Origin: Rutstroemia sp. NJR-2017a BVV2
Taxonomy: Eukaryota > Ascomycota > Leotiomycetes > Helotiales > Rutstroemiaceae
DNA length: 64,000 nt
Direction: 5' to 3'
Assembly (NCBI GenBank): GCA_002946415.1
Contig: NJPS01000013.1
Span: 744,001-808,000 of the forward strand
Shown in pieces: positions 34,852 through 45,571 of the stretch. The notes beneath the pieces are model-generated. The model made no database searches. It was not told where the DNA came from and saw only the letters and a program-made list of their open reading frames with translations. Every line of letters starts with the position of its first letter. Positions within the stretch are counted from its first letter, which is position 1. The position numbers and the translations under genes are program-made.

Positions 34852-36395
34852 TTAGCTGATGCCAAACATGCTCTTAACCCTCCTCACCAACTCTCTACCC
34901 ATCTCATCTCTCCCTTCTCTTGTTCTACCCACCGCATCTCTATTCTCGTATGCTCTTCTCAAGAGATACTTCATGCATTCACCAGTCGTACCCCAGGTAA
35001 GGTATTTGTACGCTTGTGGCACATCCACATCGACAGCGTTTCCTTCTCTAGCACCTGCCAACTCAGATTTCTTCTTCTCAGCCAACCTGCCTTCCTGCAC
35101 CAACTCGCACGACACTTCATCCGCCATACCTTGTAACTGAGCATAGACAAGCTCGATTCTGTCTTCACCATTCTCCGCTTGCTTAGCTCTGATACGTTGA
35201 GTCTTGCGAACCGATTCGAGGTTGTGTCCTGCAATTGCTACATCGACATCTGGGAACTCGGTCTCGCCCTTCGCAGGTCGCAGAACATCATTGTAGGATC
35301 TACGAACTAAAGCATCTGCGATACCGTCGTAACAGTTGTCCGTCTCTGGCTTGGTGTCGTGGATCAACTCCCTTGGATCCGAACCGAGATATGCGCCTCG
35401 AACTAGCTTAACTCCCAAAGTGAAGTTCTCCTTCCTTGCGATGGCAAGATGTGAAGCTACCACCTCGGGACAAGCCTTCAAGTATGCTTGGTATGTACCA
35501 TAGACAACTGCTCCGCCCTTGCCGGTCTTGTTGTATTTCTTCATGTAGTCCACAGTCCATTGATCGATACCCTTCTGAACAGCTGCATGTTCGGCATCAA
35601 ATACCATCTTCACTCCCCTCTTCGCACCAAGTTCACAAATCTCATCAATTGCATCTTTGAGGGCCGGGTGTGGATCTAATTGGTTCTCGAGAGCATGAAG
35701 AGCGAGTGATCCCGCGCCGGAAAATTTGACTGCCACAAAATCGCCAGCTTCAGATAGATTGACAGTCGCCAGAGTACCTGCTGCCCATGGTTTGACTTCA
35801 TTGTTGATACATTTTTCTTCATCAATTTTGGTCGCAGCAGTATCCTTGGCAGACTCGACCTCGCGTGCGTAGCAGAGGAAAACACCAGTGTAGCCTAGAT
35901 CTTTTATACTCCGAATGGTCCGCTGGACTTCCGGAGGTGTTTCGCCGGCACAAAATTGTTTGTAGAAAGTATGCTTAAGGAAGAATCGGAGAATGGGATT
36001 ATGGTCTGGAGAAAGGATTGGTGACTTAGAATTCGCCAGTAGGGCCATGACTTTGAGGGAAGGACCAAGGAGGATCTAATTGGCCAAAATAAGCTAATGA
36101 TATACCAAGCACATTAGGATAAACCTACCGGGGATGAAGAGACAGACATAATGGCCAGAGACCTTACGACTGCACTGAGTGGTAGTATTGAAAGGGAACT
36201 GGTCTTCGGCATTGTTCCTGGTGATGGGGGAGGGTTGGCAGCTAGAGATAATGGTTGAATTGCTTCAGCAGGTGAATGCTCGCTCGCATAGGTCGATTGC
36301 AAAGGAGATGTCCGCGAGGACAATTGTCTGTATTGCGCAAACAACAATCGTTTGTTGGAGCATAGTGTTGCTCTATGCGACAGTAATCCCGCCAT
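34852..36395 (-). CDS. Proline dehydrogenase, mitochondrial
   Basis: Exons (minus strand) are 36395-36129 and 36075-34852 (496 residues, 53-nt phase-0 intron). The N-terminus (MAGLLSHRATLCSNKRLLFAQ) is a mitochondrial presequence. The (beta-alpha)8 FAD domain carries FDAEHAAVQ, YGTYQAYLK, KLVRGAYLGSDPRE (near residue 311), VAIAGHN and the C-terminal YKYLTWGTTGECMKYLLRRA motif with EN. These are the PRODH/PutA signature segments, including the Arg pair that binds the proline carboxylate. It oxidises proline to pyrroline-5-carboxylate at the inner mitochondrial membrane with electrons to ubiquinone, the first step of proline use. Length and architecture are normal for yeast-type Put1. Confidence 0.94.
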
Positions 36396-36955
36396 TGTGA
36401 AAGTGCTAAGTGAGGTTGTTGGTGATAACCGTGTGTAATTGTTGCTGCTTCCTTCCTCCTTGTTGCTAGTGCTTTGGTATGTACAGTGTAACAGTATGAT
36501 AATGAAGGTCCAACGAACGGTAGAAGTTGGAATACACCAAGTTTATAAGATATCCAGACATAGATACATGGCAGCGATTTCGGAGCCGCGTAGCATGTAT
36601 GTTTCTGGTTGTACGGTTGACGCTATTCATAAACCGAGTCGGTCGATGGGGGAGCTTTGGGCCATTGCGGCTTATCGATACCGGGTGAAATGTGATAGGT
36701 CGATTGCACCAGATCTGATGCGCGCGAAAGTTTGGCGCTTCAGATGTACCGATGGAAGCCGCGACCCTAAAGCTTAGTTAGCTTTGGAGCAACAATGCAA
36801 GCCCCCACCATATCGGTAATTGAGGCGAGATGCGAGGACGAGAATCATGAGATGGAGCAAAGAAAATTTTACCCAGGCAATACAAATGGAGATATCGGAG
36901 AGGGGGGAGGGTCAAACCCACCAAAGCTCATATTTCTGTGTTTCTGTTCTTCTGT
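36396..36955. other. Intergenic region, PRODH promoter
   Basis: Upstream DNA of proline dehydrogenase and 3' flank of the TIM17-like gene. The ORF 36439-36777 has no supporting features. Confidence 0.45.
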
Positions 36956-37754
36956 TCATATCGTTGTCGATTCATGCTCTCTTCGTGGTTTTCCTCGTTG
37001 TGTGATGAAATCCACATAACCCGGCCTTCGTCCTTTAGCCGCACCCACCGCATCTTGCACCAGACCATATATCAGACCGAACGCCAATCCTGTTTTCGCT
37101 GTCCTTGCTGCGGTGGTGACAGGAAATCGATCTGCATCGGACACTCATCAGTCGATGTCGCAGCTTCGAAATGGGATATTGCAGCTGTAACAATTTCCAC
37201 ATTGAACAGTGGTTGATTGAAGTGGAAGAAGAGAATATTGCGACGGCAAGAATCTCGACATCGAGTAGTCACAGAGGAAGAAGACGCAAAAAGAAGAAAT
37301 ACTCACTCCACACACTGAACCCTCCCGCAACACTCAAACTCGCAACGATCGTACTCAAGAAGTCCTTCCTCCCCCTAAACTCATCCATAATCTCCTCAAT
37401 CCCAAAGAACCCCGCCGTCCAAAACGCAATCTTCCCTCCCATCTTCAACCCCTCCTTGACCCCTCCCAGCGCCATATGATAATTCTTAGTCTTGTGATAC
37501 AAATACCAGCCCGTAGAATCCGTCGGCAATCGATGCGCATTCTCTGCGCGGAACCGCAGACCCGCAGTCTGCGCCCCGAGCGATACTCCTAAGCCCATGC
37601 CCGTGAGGAACGATATCGTGACTGCGGCCGGTAGGCGTAGTTGGATGGGGAGGGACATGCGGGATTCTTGTTTGAGCTTTTGCAGCTGGGCGCGACGCCA
37701 GGCGATGAGTTGCGCTTTCGCTTCGGCTTCGGCGTCGGAGGGAGACGAATCCAT
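36956..37754 (-). CDS. TIM17-like small integral membrane protein
   Basis: Exons (minus strand) are 37754-37307 and 37131-36956 (207 residues). The 175-nt intron uses GTGAGT and GATGCAG; the phase-1 junction yields SVWNRFPVTTAARTAKTGL. Predicted helices are Gly-rich (TISFLTGMGLGVSLGAQTAG, then KMGGKIAFWTAGFFGIEE, ASLSVAGGFSVW, GLAFGLIYGLVQDAVG), resembling the four GxxxG-type helices of the Tim17/Tim22/Tim23 superfamily. The charged N-terminus has no presequence, as in carrier-type inner-membrane proteins. It ends KGRRPGYVDF plus a polar tail. It is not a canonical Tim17, 22 or 23, and may be an assembly factor or uncharacterised family member. Confidence 0.72.
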
Positions 37755-38073
37755 GGTTTGTGATTAATTACGAGAGATAGAAGGATAGTGGAAGGTGAGA
37801 TTAAGGTTGTGGTTTGATTGTGAGATTGTACAAGGCTGAATTTGTGTTCTGCTCTTGAGATTTGGAGAAGTCAGCTGCCTTCGCGAGATTTTCGTGACTG
37901 CCTCGGGATCGCCTGGAACGTCAACCTATTTGCATGCCATTATCGCCTAGAGATATAATCTTTGTTCGATTTTCACTTCAACCTTCATTTTCCACCATTT
38001 CACGTTTTCCGGAAAGATAGAAAGAAAATATCCCGCAGAGTAGATCTAGATTGCTCAAAAGTTATTCCCCAAG
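37755..38073. other. Bidirectional promoter
   Basis: About 320 bp shared by the TIM17-like gene (leftward) and the ATG-exon gene (rightward), both probably constitutively expressed. No further feature is seen. Confidence 0.45.
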
Positions 38074-38635
38074 ATGGTAATTATAGTCATCATCAAATTC
38101 CCCTCCAAGAACATCCCATACTAACCCCTCCATCATCTAGCCACCCAAAAAGTCCAGTGTCTCCTCGTCCCTTCCTACAACTCTCGAAATCCCACCACCC
38201 AATTCGACCGACCTGACCCTCCTCTTCAAACATACCACCCACACCATTCTCCTCCTCCTCGACACCCAAACGCCCATCCCAACCATCCTCACCCAACTCC
38301 TTCTTATCCTGCAGGACCGCTATCCAGACGGTCTCAACCCTCTCAATCCGTCGCCTACATCAAAGAAAACTCCCATCCCCGAATCTATAGAAGACATACG
38401 ACTCGGCGTGCCGAAAGACATTTACGAGCCGAGTAAAGGCTGGACGGAACTGCATGTGGGAGTGGGAGATACGCTGAGTAGTATGGGATTGAAGGATGGG
38501 AGCTTGGTCGCATTTAGGTTTGAAAGCGAGGACGAGGAAGGAGAAGGGAGTGGGGAGTTTGAGGTCAAATTTCCGAGTTATGCGGAGGAGTATGGGGAGG
38601 AGGAGGCTGGAGAGGGGGAGGAGATGGAGGAGTAA
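38074..38635 (+). CDS. Conserved-looking small protein with an ATG-only first coding exon
   Basis: Exons are 38074-38076 (only ATG) and 38141-38635 (165 residues). The intron (64 nt) is GTAATT, a TACTAAC consensus branch point and CTAG, phase 0. Without splicing, the ATG reads into a stop after 17 codons; the downstream frame is open throughout. The product starts MPPKKSSVSSS, then a compact domain with TDLTLLFKHTTHTILLLLD, IPTILTQLLLILQDRYP, IRLGVPKDI and a segment with DTLSSMGLKDGSLVAFRF, followed by an acidic Glu-rich tail. The beta-strand/helix order and the LKDGS-VAF turn resemble a ubiquitin-like beta-grasp fold, which is my inference. I do not recognise the family. Confidence 0.7.
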
Positions 38636-39114
38636 ATGGATGCATGGAATGAGAATACCACGGTCGGAGACATATAGGAGACACTTCTTGATCTCCTGCG
38701 CTTGAATAAGCCTCAAGTGTTTCAGGCTTAACTTATCATGGCTGCTTAAATTTATTTGCTTAACTTCTCGTGGATGGGAACTGCTTAGATACCTGGGGAG
38801 GCGGGTGTTGGCGTTGTATTGTCGTGGCATGGAGGATATTTAGCTGCATCTGCTCTGGCGAGTTGACTTGATGATTTACGAGAGTTTTACCAGTAATGAA
38901 GACATCTCAATTTGCTTTGACAGTAATTGATCTTTTGATGACGTTTTGATTGCACGCCACGGCGAGAAACCGAGATGTTCAGTATTATCCGTTAATGCAG
39001 TGCAATGTGTTTATTAAGACACACACAGTAGTTCTATGATAAAGGGGATAATATACACACCCAGTCTAGCATGTCCAATTCCAAACACCGACAAAAGTGC
39101 CTTACCCACGCTTT
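38636..39114. other. Convergent intergenic region
   Basis: 3' flanks of the ATG-exon gene and the Nudix gene. Nothing else is seen. Confidence 0.45.
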
Positions 39115-40450
39115 CTACAATTTCGACTCCTCCTTCGCCTTCCTCTCTTCCTCGAGCACTTCCTTCTTTTCCCTAACCTCCACGTCCCTTGGACCCTCCT
39201 TCGAGAACTTGACCAGTACCACCCGCTTCTCATCTCCACTCTTCCCCTTCCCACTCAGCTCAGGTCCTTGCTTCCCCAACCCCAGAACGCTCCTCCCATC
39301 CCTCCCCATCATCAACCCAACTGGACTCATAACTTTCTCTCCCCACGGGACGCCTGTCCCATCCCCTCCATCGGTCTTCAAGAAATTCATGACATCATCT
39401 CGCTGCTTTCTTAATTCGCTCTCTGAATATTCTTTATCGCTGGGCAGGAAGGGAGCAAGGAGATACATGAGATAAAATTGTGGTGGGAAGAGAATGATTT
39501 CGTTGCGGCGCGCTTGTGATAACCATGATGCGCAAGATGCGAATTCTGCTGCGGTATGCTCGAGACCGCCGTCGGAGGTAGGGGCGGGAATTATGGATGT
39601 GGATGAGGTGGCTGTCGTTAGTGGGAGGAAATATATGTACATCTGAGTGGTAAACCGTTTAGGGAGGTTGGAGGGGGTGACCCAGCGCGTGAAGGGGTGT
39701 AGTCCGTCTATATTGAAGTTAATATTCCTCAATGTAGAATTAAACAAGAGACAATGCGACATACCGACATCAAGCTTCCCACCGCTCTTCTCTACCCATT
39801 CCCTGATCCCTATCTTTCCGGCATGTATGTCCTTTCTCCCCTGTTCTCTCTCCTCATCCGGTACTTGAAGCAGCTCATCTCCTCCACTACTTTCAGCAAG
39901 CAAAATCCCACTTTCTTCGAAGCATTCCCTCACCGCGCCGATTCTATACACTTCGCTGTCGCGATGTCTCTCATCGCTCTCGGGCGGTGGGATAGTTCCA
40001 TCTGTCACCGAAAGGTTTCCACCAGGAAAGACGTGGGCGGAAGCAAATGATGAAGATGTGCGGACGCGGTGGAGGAGGAGAATTTGATTTTGTGGTGAGA
40101 TGAGCAAGATGCTGTGGAGTCGAGAGGTTAGCTGGACATGATCATGAAGAGTCAACAGAAGATGGGCGGGATTACCTAGCGCTAGGTCGTGGAACAGCAA
40201 TTGTTTTCTTTGTGGATGGAGTTACACTGGATGACATGTATTGCTTTTCTAAATCAGGGCGAGGAGGTTGGCTGCCCATGACCGGCAGAGGTCGTTGTAG
40301 ATGGACTAATCCGAACTTAGGGGCAAGTTGGCGATTGGCAAAAGAGCGTGTGCCGCGACAGGGGATAATTATCAACGGACTTCGTGAAGCTGTTCTAGTG
40401 ATTGAATTTCTGAAATAATATCTAAAAGAAAGAGGCTTTGCGAAAGACAT
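39115..40450 (-). CDS. Nudix hydrolase, NUDT19-like
   Basis: Exons (minus strand) are 40450-40176, 40111-39765 and 39707-39115 (404 residues, all phases consistent). The first exon encodes a basic, Ser-rich leader (MSFAKPLSFRYYFRNSITRT) that may target mitochondria; a second Met (MGSQPPRPD) could give a short form. The Nudix domain has ILLISPQNQILLLHRV, SAHVFPGGN and AVRECFEESGILL. The REcfEEsG core is intact, but about 25 residues separate it from the FPGG segment, an insertion typical of NUDT19/RP2p-type enzymes that hydrolyse CoA derivatives. Then follow the WVTPSNLPKRFTTQMYIYFL strand pair and a Lys/Glu-rich C-terminal tail. The CoA substrate is inference. Confidence 0.85.
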
Positions 40451-40988
40451 TGAACTTTGAGAAAACCATATCTACTGTAGGTTTAGTTGTTTTTGTTGAT
40501 ATTGCGGGGTGCATTTCCCGAATTTCTGGGGAAGCCGAGGTCTGTCAATCCAACTGCAGCATATCCCTGCATACAGTAGACAGAACGTTTGAGGCTTGGG
40601 ATGCTTGCATGTGAATGCAGATCTAAAAACATACAACGGCCATAAGTGATTAGTCGGCAGAGTCCGCACGTCTTTGTGTAAAGACATACACTCATTGCAA
40701 TTCTAGAGGTCAATCCATACCTAGGAGTCATTGACGGAGAAGGTTTATAGTGGTTCACAACAGAAAAGATAGATTTATAACGTTGTAAGAGAAATAATGC
40801 TCGTATTGAAAGCATGATTCATTTCAGGGCCTCCCCAAGAAATCGAAGCTTAGTCTGAAAGCAACTCATATACTATACAAAGGCCCAAACGAGTCTAATC
40901 TCGCGTCGTTGTGGTTGCAAACCAAAACTAAAGATATCAATGGTATCCATCATAACAGTATTCGCAACTAGGCAAAGGAAGAAGACCT
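40451..40988. other. Intergenic region
   Basis: Nudix promoter and SLX4 3' flank. Short ORFs on the minus strand have no recognisable content. Confidence 0.45.
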
Positions 40989-43682
40989 CTAGTACCCATT
41001 CCTGGCCCTGCCCCTAAGATTCTCTTTCCACAAGCAGCAGATACTCTTACTTTCACACCACTTTTTCACTTCGGACGGAGCCACCTCCTCATCCCAGCCT
41101 ACCTTGTCAAGTGCCCCGGTATTTAGCCATATTGTCAAGTCTTCTAGAACGATTGGATCATAAAGAAGTATCTTCTCATGCCAACTGGGCTTCGATGGAT
41201 CTTCGGAGGGAGGAGCGCTGGTAACAGCAGCGGAGATAACCCCGAATAGTTGTTCTCGCTTAGCAGACAACGTCAATTCGTCTCCGTCTTCACGATCTAC
41301 CGATCGCGAACGGGGTGATCGTGAACGAGGTGAAGATGTAGCCTTTTTCCGCTTTCGAGATGCGTTCCGGCGACGCGGTGAAGAAGTACGACCTTGATCT
41401 GAATCCGATACATCCTTGACCGACCGTCCGGCTTTCTTCGACTTCTTTGGCGTACGAACTCGAGGCAGAGGATTATCACTGTCCATTTCAAAATCCTCGA
41501 CGGGACTGACCTTCTTCGGCCTTCCCCTGGCTTTCGATGTTGGCGAAGTAGCAGTAATTGCAGTATCTTTCTTTGGCCTTCCAGGACCACGCTTAGGTGA
41601 TGGTACAACGCTTTCCATGGAAGTTGTGGCTGCAGCTAAGCCTTTGGACGCTTGCGACTTTTGTATCGGAAGGTTGCCCTGTAGGACACCCAGTGCCGGT
41701 CTGTTGCTCCCTTCCCAGCATTCTTCCAACAACTCTATCATCTTCTTGCGATTTTTGACGGGCTTAAACTTGTGTTTGCTTATTTCTGTTTTTAGTTCGG
41801 GGGTAGACAACAGGTTGTAATCAGGCATTGAAGGTTCCGCTGTCTCAGATGAAGCTCGAGGCTTCTTGCGAGATTTCGCTAACGATGTTGAACTAGTGCT
41901 AAAATTTCGTGGAGAGGCGTTGATTGCCTTCTGCGGACTATTTTGAAAACGCGGTGGACTGCTGGAAAACCGGGACATAGATACTGCGACAGGTGGTATC
42001 TGCCTGAATTCAACTTGCGTAGATGGAGGTCGGTTGGCTTCGATGTCGTCAATGTCAACCCACTCATCTTTGTTATTTAAAGGAGTGTGAATTACAGGAG
42101 ATTGTGTTTGCATGATACGGTTTTGTGATTTTATAACAGGCGTGTCAACCAAGTCGACTACTTCAACATCCATAAGGTCGCCGCGATTATCGCGAGCTGC
42201 AACAGACCAGAGATTTCGGCTTGCAGTAATAACCGCTTTCGATCGGCTGACAACCATGGAAGGCGGGGAAACAAATGGGTCATCGTAGTCATTAACCTCA
42301 TTTGAAGCTTGCATTGCTGAATGCAAATCTCGAAGCAAGGTTGGGGATTCTTCTCGTGCTAGTTGACTGGAGGTTCCAAAAACAAAATCTTGTCCGCTGA
42401 CTTGCTTCAGCGCAGATTCTGGGGAGAGAAGAATCGGGTCAGCAGCTGTTCCTTTTTTAGATTTCGACTTCCCTTTCTCAGGACTCCGAGAGCGAGGTTT
42501 CGGAGGTGGTTTGCAAAGACTTGTTGCAGCTTCAGCGTCATGTTCTCCCGTTCCAAGATATTTGAGTAATGGAGCAGGCTCATCTAGAAGCTCCCCTTCT
42601 TGAGCTTCTGCTGGGCCATATGCAGATATTGCAAGCTCAGTAATGGTTCGGGCCTTCTTCCTCACTGTCTTCTCTTTAGGTATCTTGGCATTTGTGGGAA
42701 TGTTGGTCTTGAGCATCTCAATTAATTTTCTCTTGTGTGTTGCTGCTAAACCGTCAGATGCCTTTTTCTCGACATCCTTGGTATCGTTACTATTGAAACT
42801 GAAATTCCCAAGCATATCAGTAAAGCCTCTACTACTGGTGTCAGATAAATCCATGATTTCAGGACTTTTGCTTCTATCAGTGCCCTCAGGTGTTGGTTTT
42901 GGCGGGGTCCAATTCAGCTTCCGTCTGCTCGCCGCTAATAATCCATATCCTTCGGGCTCTGGAGGTTCAAAACTGGGCTTTACAGCTTGATTCTGATTTG
43001 AGAAATGTTTGCTGACAATATCGTCTCCTTGTGGGTTATCCTTAATAGAGTTACTGAGTCCTACTGTCTTTGTAACTTGCCCCTTGCTTATCTTAGACTG
43101 TGAATCTTTGCTCATTTCTGCCTTCTTCGTTCTTGGTTTCCGCGCTGGCTTCTCCTTCGGCACAGCATTGATGTCGGCATCTGCATCCGCTTTCTTAGTT
43201 CTCGGCTTGCGTGGTGCTCTTTCTTTCACTGTGTCACTAGCTGGCTCTGACACCTTCTTAGCTCTCGGCTTCCGTGGTTTCTTCTCAGCTGGTTCGGTGG
43301 TATTGTCCTTGGCAGACTGCTTGGTGGATTTTCGAGGTGCTTTTGCCACTTTCTTAACCTCTTGATTGTCATCCTTCGTGGTAGCGGTGTTTCGACTTTC
43401 TACCGTTTTATGGGGAGTCTGCAAGCCAGCTAAATCCATCCCGACATTGGTAGGAACTGCCTGAAAGGCATTGAGGCATTGTAGCGATCTTGGGGAACCC
43501 TCACGTAACAAGATGGATGCGGTCGTAAACGTCGATGCAGGAATTGGTACAGCGGAACAGCCCGTACGCGATTGAGGAGCCAATGTGCTCTCGAATAAAT
43601 GACTTGGTGAAGGGAGAGGGGAGGAAGACATATTTGCCGCGGCTAGGGGTGTAGAGGATGAGATCATGGCCGCCGAAGTCAT
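40989..43682 (-). CDS. SLX4: Structure-specific endonuclease subunit SLX4
   Basis: Single exon, 897 residues from the ATG at 43682 (the frame is open 21 codons further, but only from a GTG). The N-terminal half is basic and disordered, with repeated RKPRTKKA units. Two AT-hooks follow (RGPGRPKK near 718 in the extended frame, then ARGRPKK). A SAP-like segment is present (YNLLSTPELKTEISKHKF). The C-terminal about 80 residues contain WHEKILLYDPIVLEDLTIWL and the WC..K.ICCLW end of the SLX4 conserved C-terminal domain that binds the Slx1 nuclease. SLX4 scaffolds Slx1 and other nucleases for resolving branched DNA in the nucleus. The size and layout match filamentous-fungal SLX4. Confidence 0.9.
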   Translation of the reverse strand: MTSAAMISSSTPLAAANMSSSPLPSPSHLFESTLAPQSRTGCSAVPIPASTFTTASILLREGSPRSLQCLNAFQAVPTNVGMDLAGLQTPHKTVESRNTATTKDDNQEVKKVAKAPRKSTKQSAKDNTTEPAEKKPRKPRAKKVSEPASDTVKERAPRKPRTKKADADADINAVPKEKPARKPRTKKAEMSKDSQSKISKGQVTKTVGLSNSIKDNPQGDDIVSKHFSNQNQAVKPSFEPPEPEGYGLLAASRRKLNWTPPKPTPEGTDRSKSPEIMDLSDTSSRGFTDMLGNFSFNSNDTKDVEKKASDGLAATHKRKLIEMLKTNIPTNAKIPKEKTVRKKARTITELAISAYGPAEAQEGELLDEPAPLLKYLGTGEHDAEAATSLCKPPPKPRSRSPEKGKSKSKKGTAADPILLSPESALKQVSGQDFVFGTSSQLAREESPTLLRDLHSAMQASNEVNDYDDPFVSPPSMVVSRSKAVITASRNLWSVAARDNRGDLMDVEVVDLVDTPVIKSQNRIMQTQSPVIHTPLNNKDEWVDIDDIEANRPPSTQVEFRQIPPVAVSMSRFSSSPPRFQNSPQKAINASPRNFSTSSTSLAKSRKKPRASSETAEPSMPDYNLLSTPELKTEISKHKFKPVKNRKKMIELLEECWEGSNRPALGVLQGNLPIQKSQASKGLAAATTSMESVVPSPKRGPGRPKKDTAITATSPTSKARGRPKKVSPVEDFEMDSDNPLPRVRTPKKSKKAGRSVKDVSDSDQGRTSSPRRRNASRKRKKATSSPRSRSPRSRSVDREDGDELTLSAKREQLFGVISAAVTSAPPSEDPSKPSWHEKILLYDPIVLEDLTIWLNTGALDKVGWDEEVAPSEVKKWCESKSICCLWKENLRGRARNGY

Positions 43683-44114
43683 GTTGACATTACCAAAACA
43701 AGATTTGCGCCGCGCGCGAGTCGCCCAGAAGAGAAAGCGAGACACGGTGATTGTGAGGTATCATGCCCAATATAACAAGGGATATCTGGGCTACAGGTCG
43801 TCGTTGCGCCTACAGGTTTGCAGATATCTATCGCTGTTATTCTAGCTCGGCAGGCGATGGACTGGAGTCGTCATAAATTCGAGCCGGAAGTTCGCGCCCA
43901 AATTCCCCGATCCTCGAAATTGCCACGAAGTCACATGCAGCAAGAGGACATTCTTACCTCATAATCAAGGCATTAAATAATCTCGCTAAACTGATGCCCT
44001 CATCTTCAAACCCCACGAAAATTAACATCGAATTTCAACCTCGACGACTTCAACGACCTTCAAAGAACTTACGAATCCTTTTCTTCTCTCCAAGCAACCA
44101 ACAAAGTCGCAAAA
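43683..44114. other. Divergent promoter of SLX4 and eS21
   Basis: About 430 bp between divergent start codons. A pyrimidine/CGACTTCAACGACC leader precedes the ribosomal protein gene. Nothing else is seen. Confidence 0.45.
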
Positions 44115-44485
44115 ATGGAAAACGACAAGGGAGAACTCGTTGACCTGTAGGTTATCTCTTTTAGCGATTTTCTGCAGCAATTCCTGTCCCTCTTGCCTAT
44201 GTAGGCAAACAAATAAAGGAAAAAGCATGTCTAATTATCAAATTTCACAGTTACGTTCCACGTAAATGCAGCGCCACCAACCGCATCATCAAGGCCAAGG
44301 ACCACGGATCCGTACAGATCTCCATCGCAAAGGTTGACGAGAACGGAAGAGTTACTGGCGAGAACCAAGTGTACGCTCTCTGCGGATTCGTACGAGCAAT
44401 GGGCGAGGGTGATGACTCCTTGAACCGATTGGCACAACGGGATGGTCTGTTGAAGAACGTCTGGAGCGCTCAAAGCCAAAGATAA
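44115..44485 (+). CDS. RPS21: 40S ribosomal protein eS21 (S21)
   Basis: Exons are 44115-44146 and 44251-44485 (88 residues). The 104-nt intron interrupts codon 11 (donor GTAGGT, branch CTAATTATC, acceptor TTCACAG), a position near the start codon that is common in ribosomal protein genes. The text [20 protein letters not shown] is diagnostic of eS21, followed by [20 protein letters not shown] and [20 protein letters not shown]. Full length for the family. It is a small-subunit component needed for late 18S rRNA processing. Confidence 0.97.
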
Positions 44486-45571
44486 ATCTGCACTTTTCGG
44501 AGTTTCCTTTCGGTACGCGGCCTACTTTCGATTCGAGAATATACTTGGACGTGGACTGATGTGTGTGAATAGATTGGGCAGTTCAGCGGCTGGGTTGGCC
44601 GGGGGTTGGGATGGGCTCGAAAACTGAATAAGGCACATCTGGTGGAGGAAAAATTGGCTGCATTTAGCACTCACATGCTGAGATAGTCACACTTCACATT
44701 GTGATCTCTAATCGACGACACCTTCAAATCCACACACATGTCTTGGTCTCAATTGGTGATAGTCTATGGATTGTTTTACGTGATGCGGTCGACACCGGCT
44801 TTTCAAAACTTCTCGGACCACCTTCTATGGTAACCCATTGTTCGAGGAGTCAGATTGCTATTTGATGGTTGTAAAAACCTCAATGGCAGGATAAGCCGGA
44901 GATTTATATTATTCTGGCCTTCTGAAGAGCTGTGACGTTAGAGCATCTCGTCAGAGCACAGATACGGGCCGGACAAGCCGAAAGGCACTGAAATATGCAT
45001 ATGAGATCGAGCCCCGGGTCGCTACTGACCGTGTTGAATTCTTTCTCATTTGCAGCCCTGCCCACTCCAATCCTCGTTATACCCCGTTATGCCTTGTTTG
45101 TCCCCTTCTGTTTCATGTGTTGCGGCACCGATCGCCAATGCCATGCCATTGCCAATGTATTTACTGTAGCCACGACATTACGATTTCTATTATCATTAGG
45201 CGTTGTCTGCAAGACTGCATAGGCTTCATGTCTTGCCGACACCGGGAGACAACCGGGAGACAGCGCGTAGGAAACATGCCGAGAGCGGGTGTGTGAATAG
45301 TACCGCGCAGTCGATTCGCAGTTAATCACACACCTGCTACCTAGATCGACGCTAACAGTGAAGTGACAGTCGCTAATCTAAGTCTAATCCTATTTGGAGA
45401 GTCTTCAACGACCCCTGCGTGAGTGATGACCTCAATTAACAGTTCTTTGAATTCTCATTCGTCCTCGTTTTCAGGGTTCGCGTCCATTTTGTCTTTTTTG
45501 TTTCCTTTCATCCTCCCAGGGTACATCTTCAATCGCGCCTCTCATTTCCTCCTTCGTCTACTTTTCCTCTC
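44486..45571. other. Intergenic region, photolyase promoter
   Basis: 3' flank of eS21 and a roughly 1 kb photolyase upstream region with a CT-rich leader (45450-45570). Short ORFs here are not supported. Confidence 0.45.

Noticed and set aside
43683..43745. GTG-initiated N-terminal extension of SLX4
   Set aside because: The extension has no ATG; the first in-frame ATG is at 43682.
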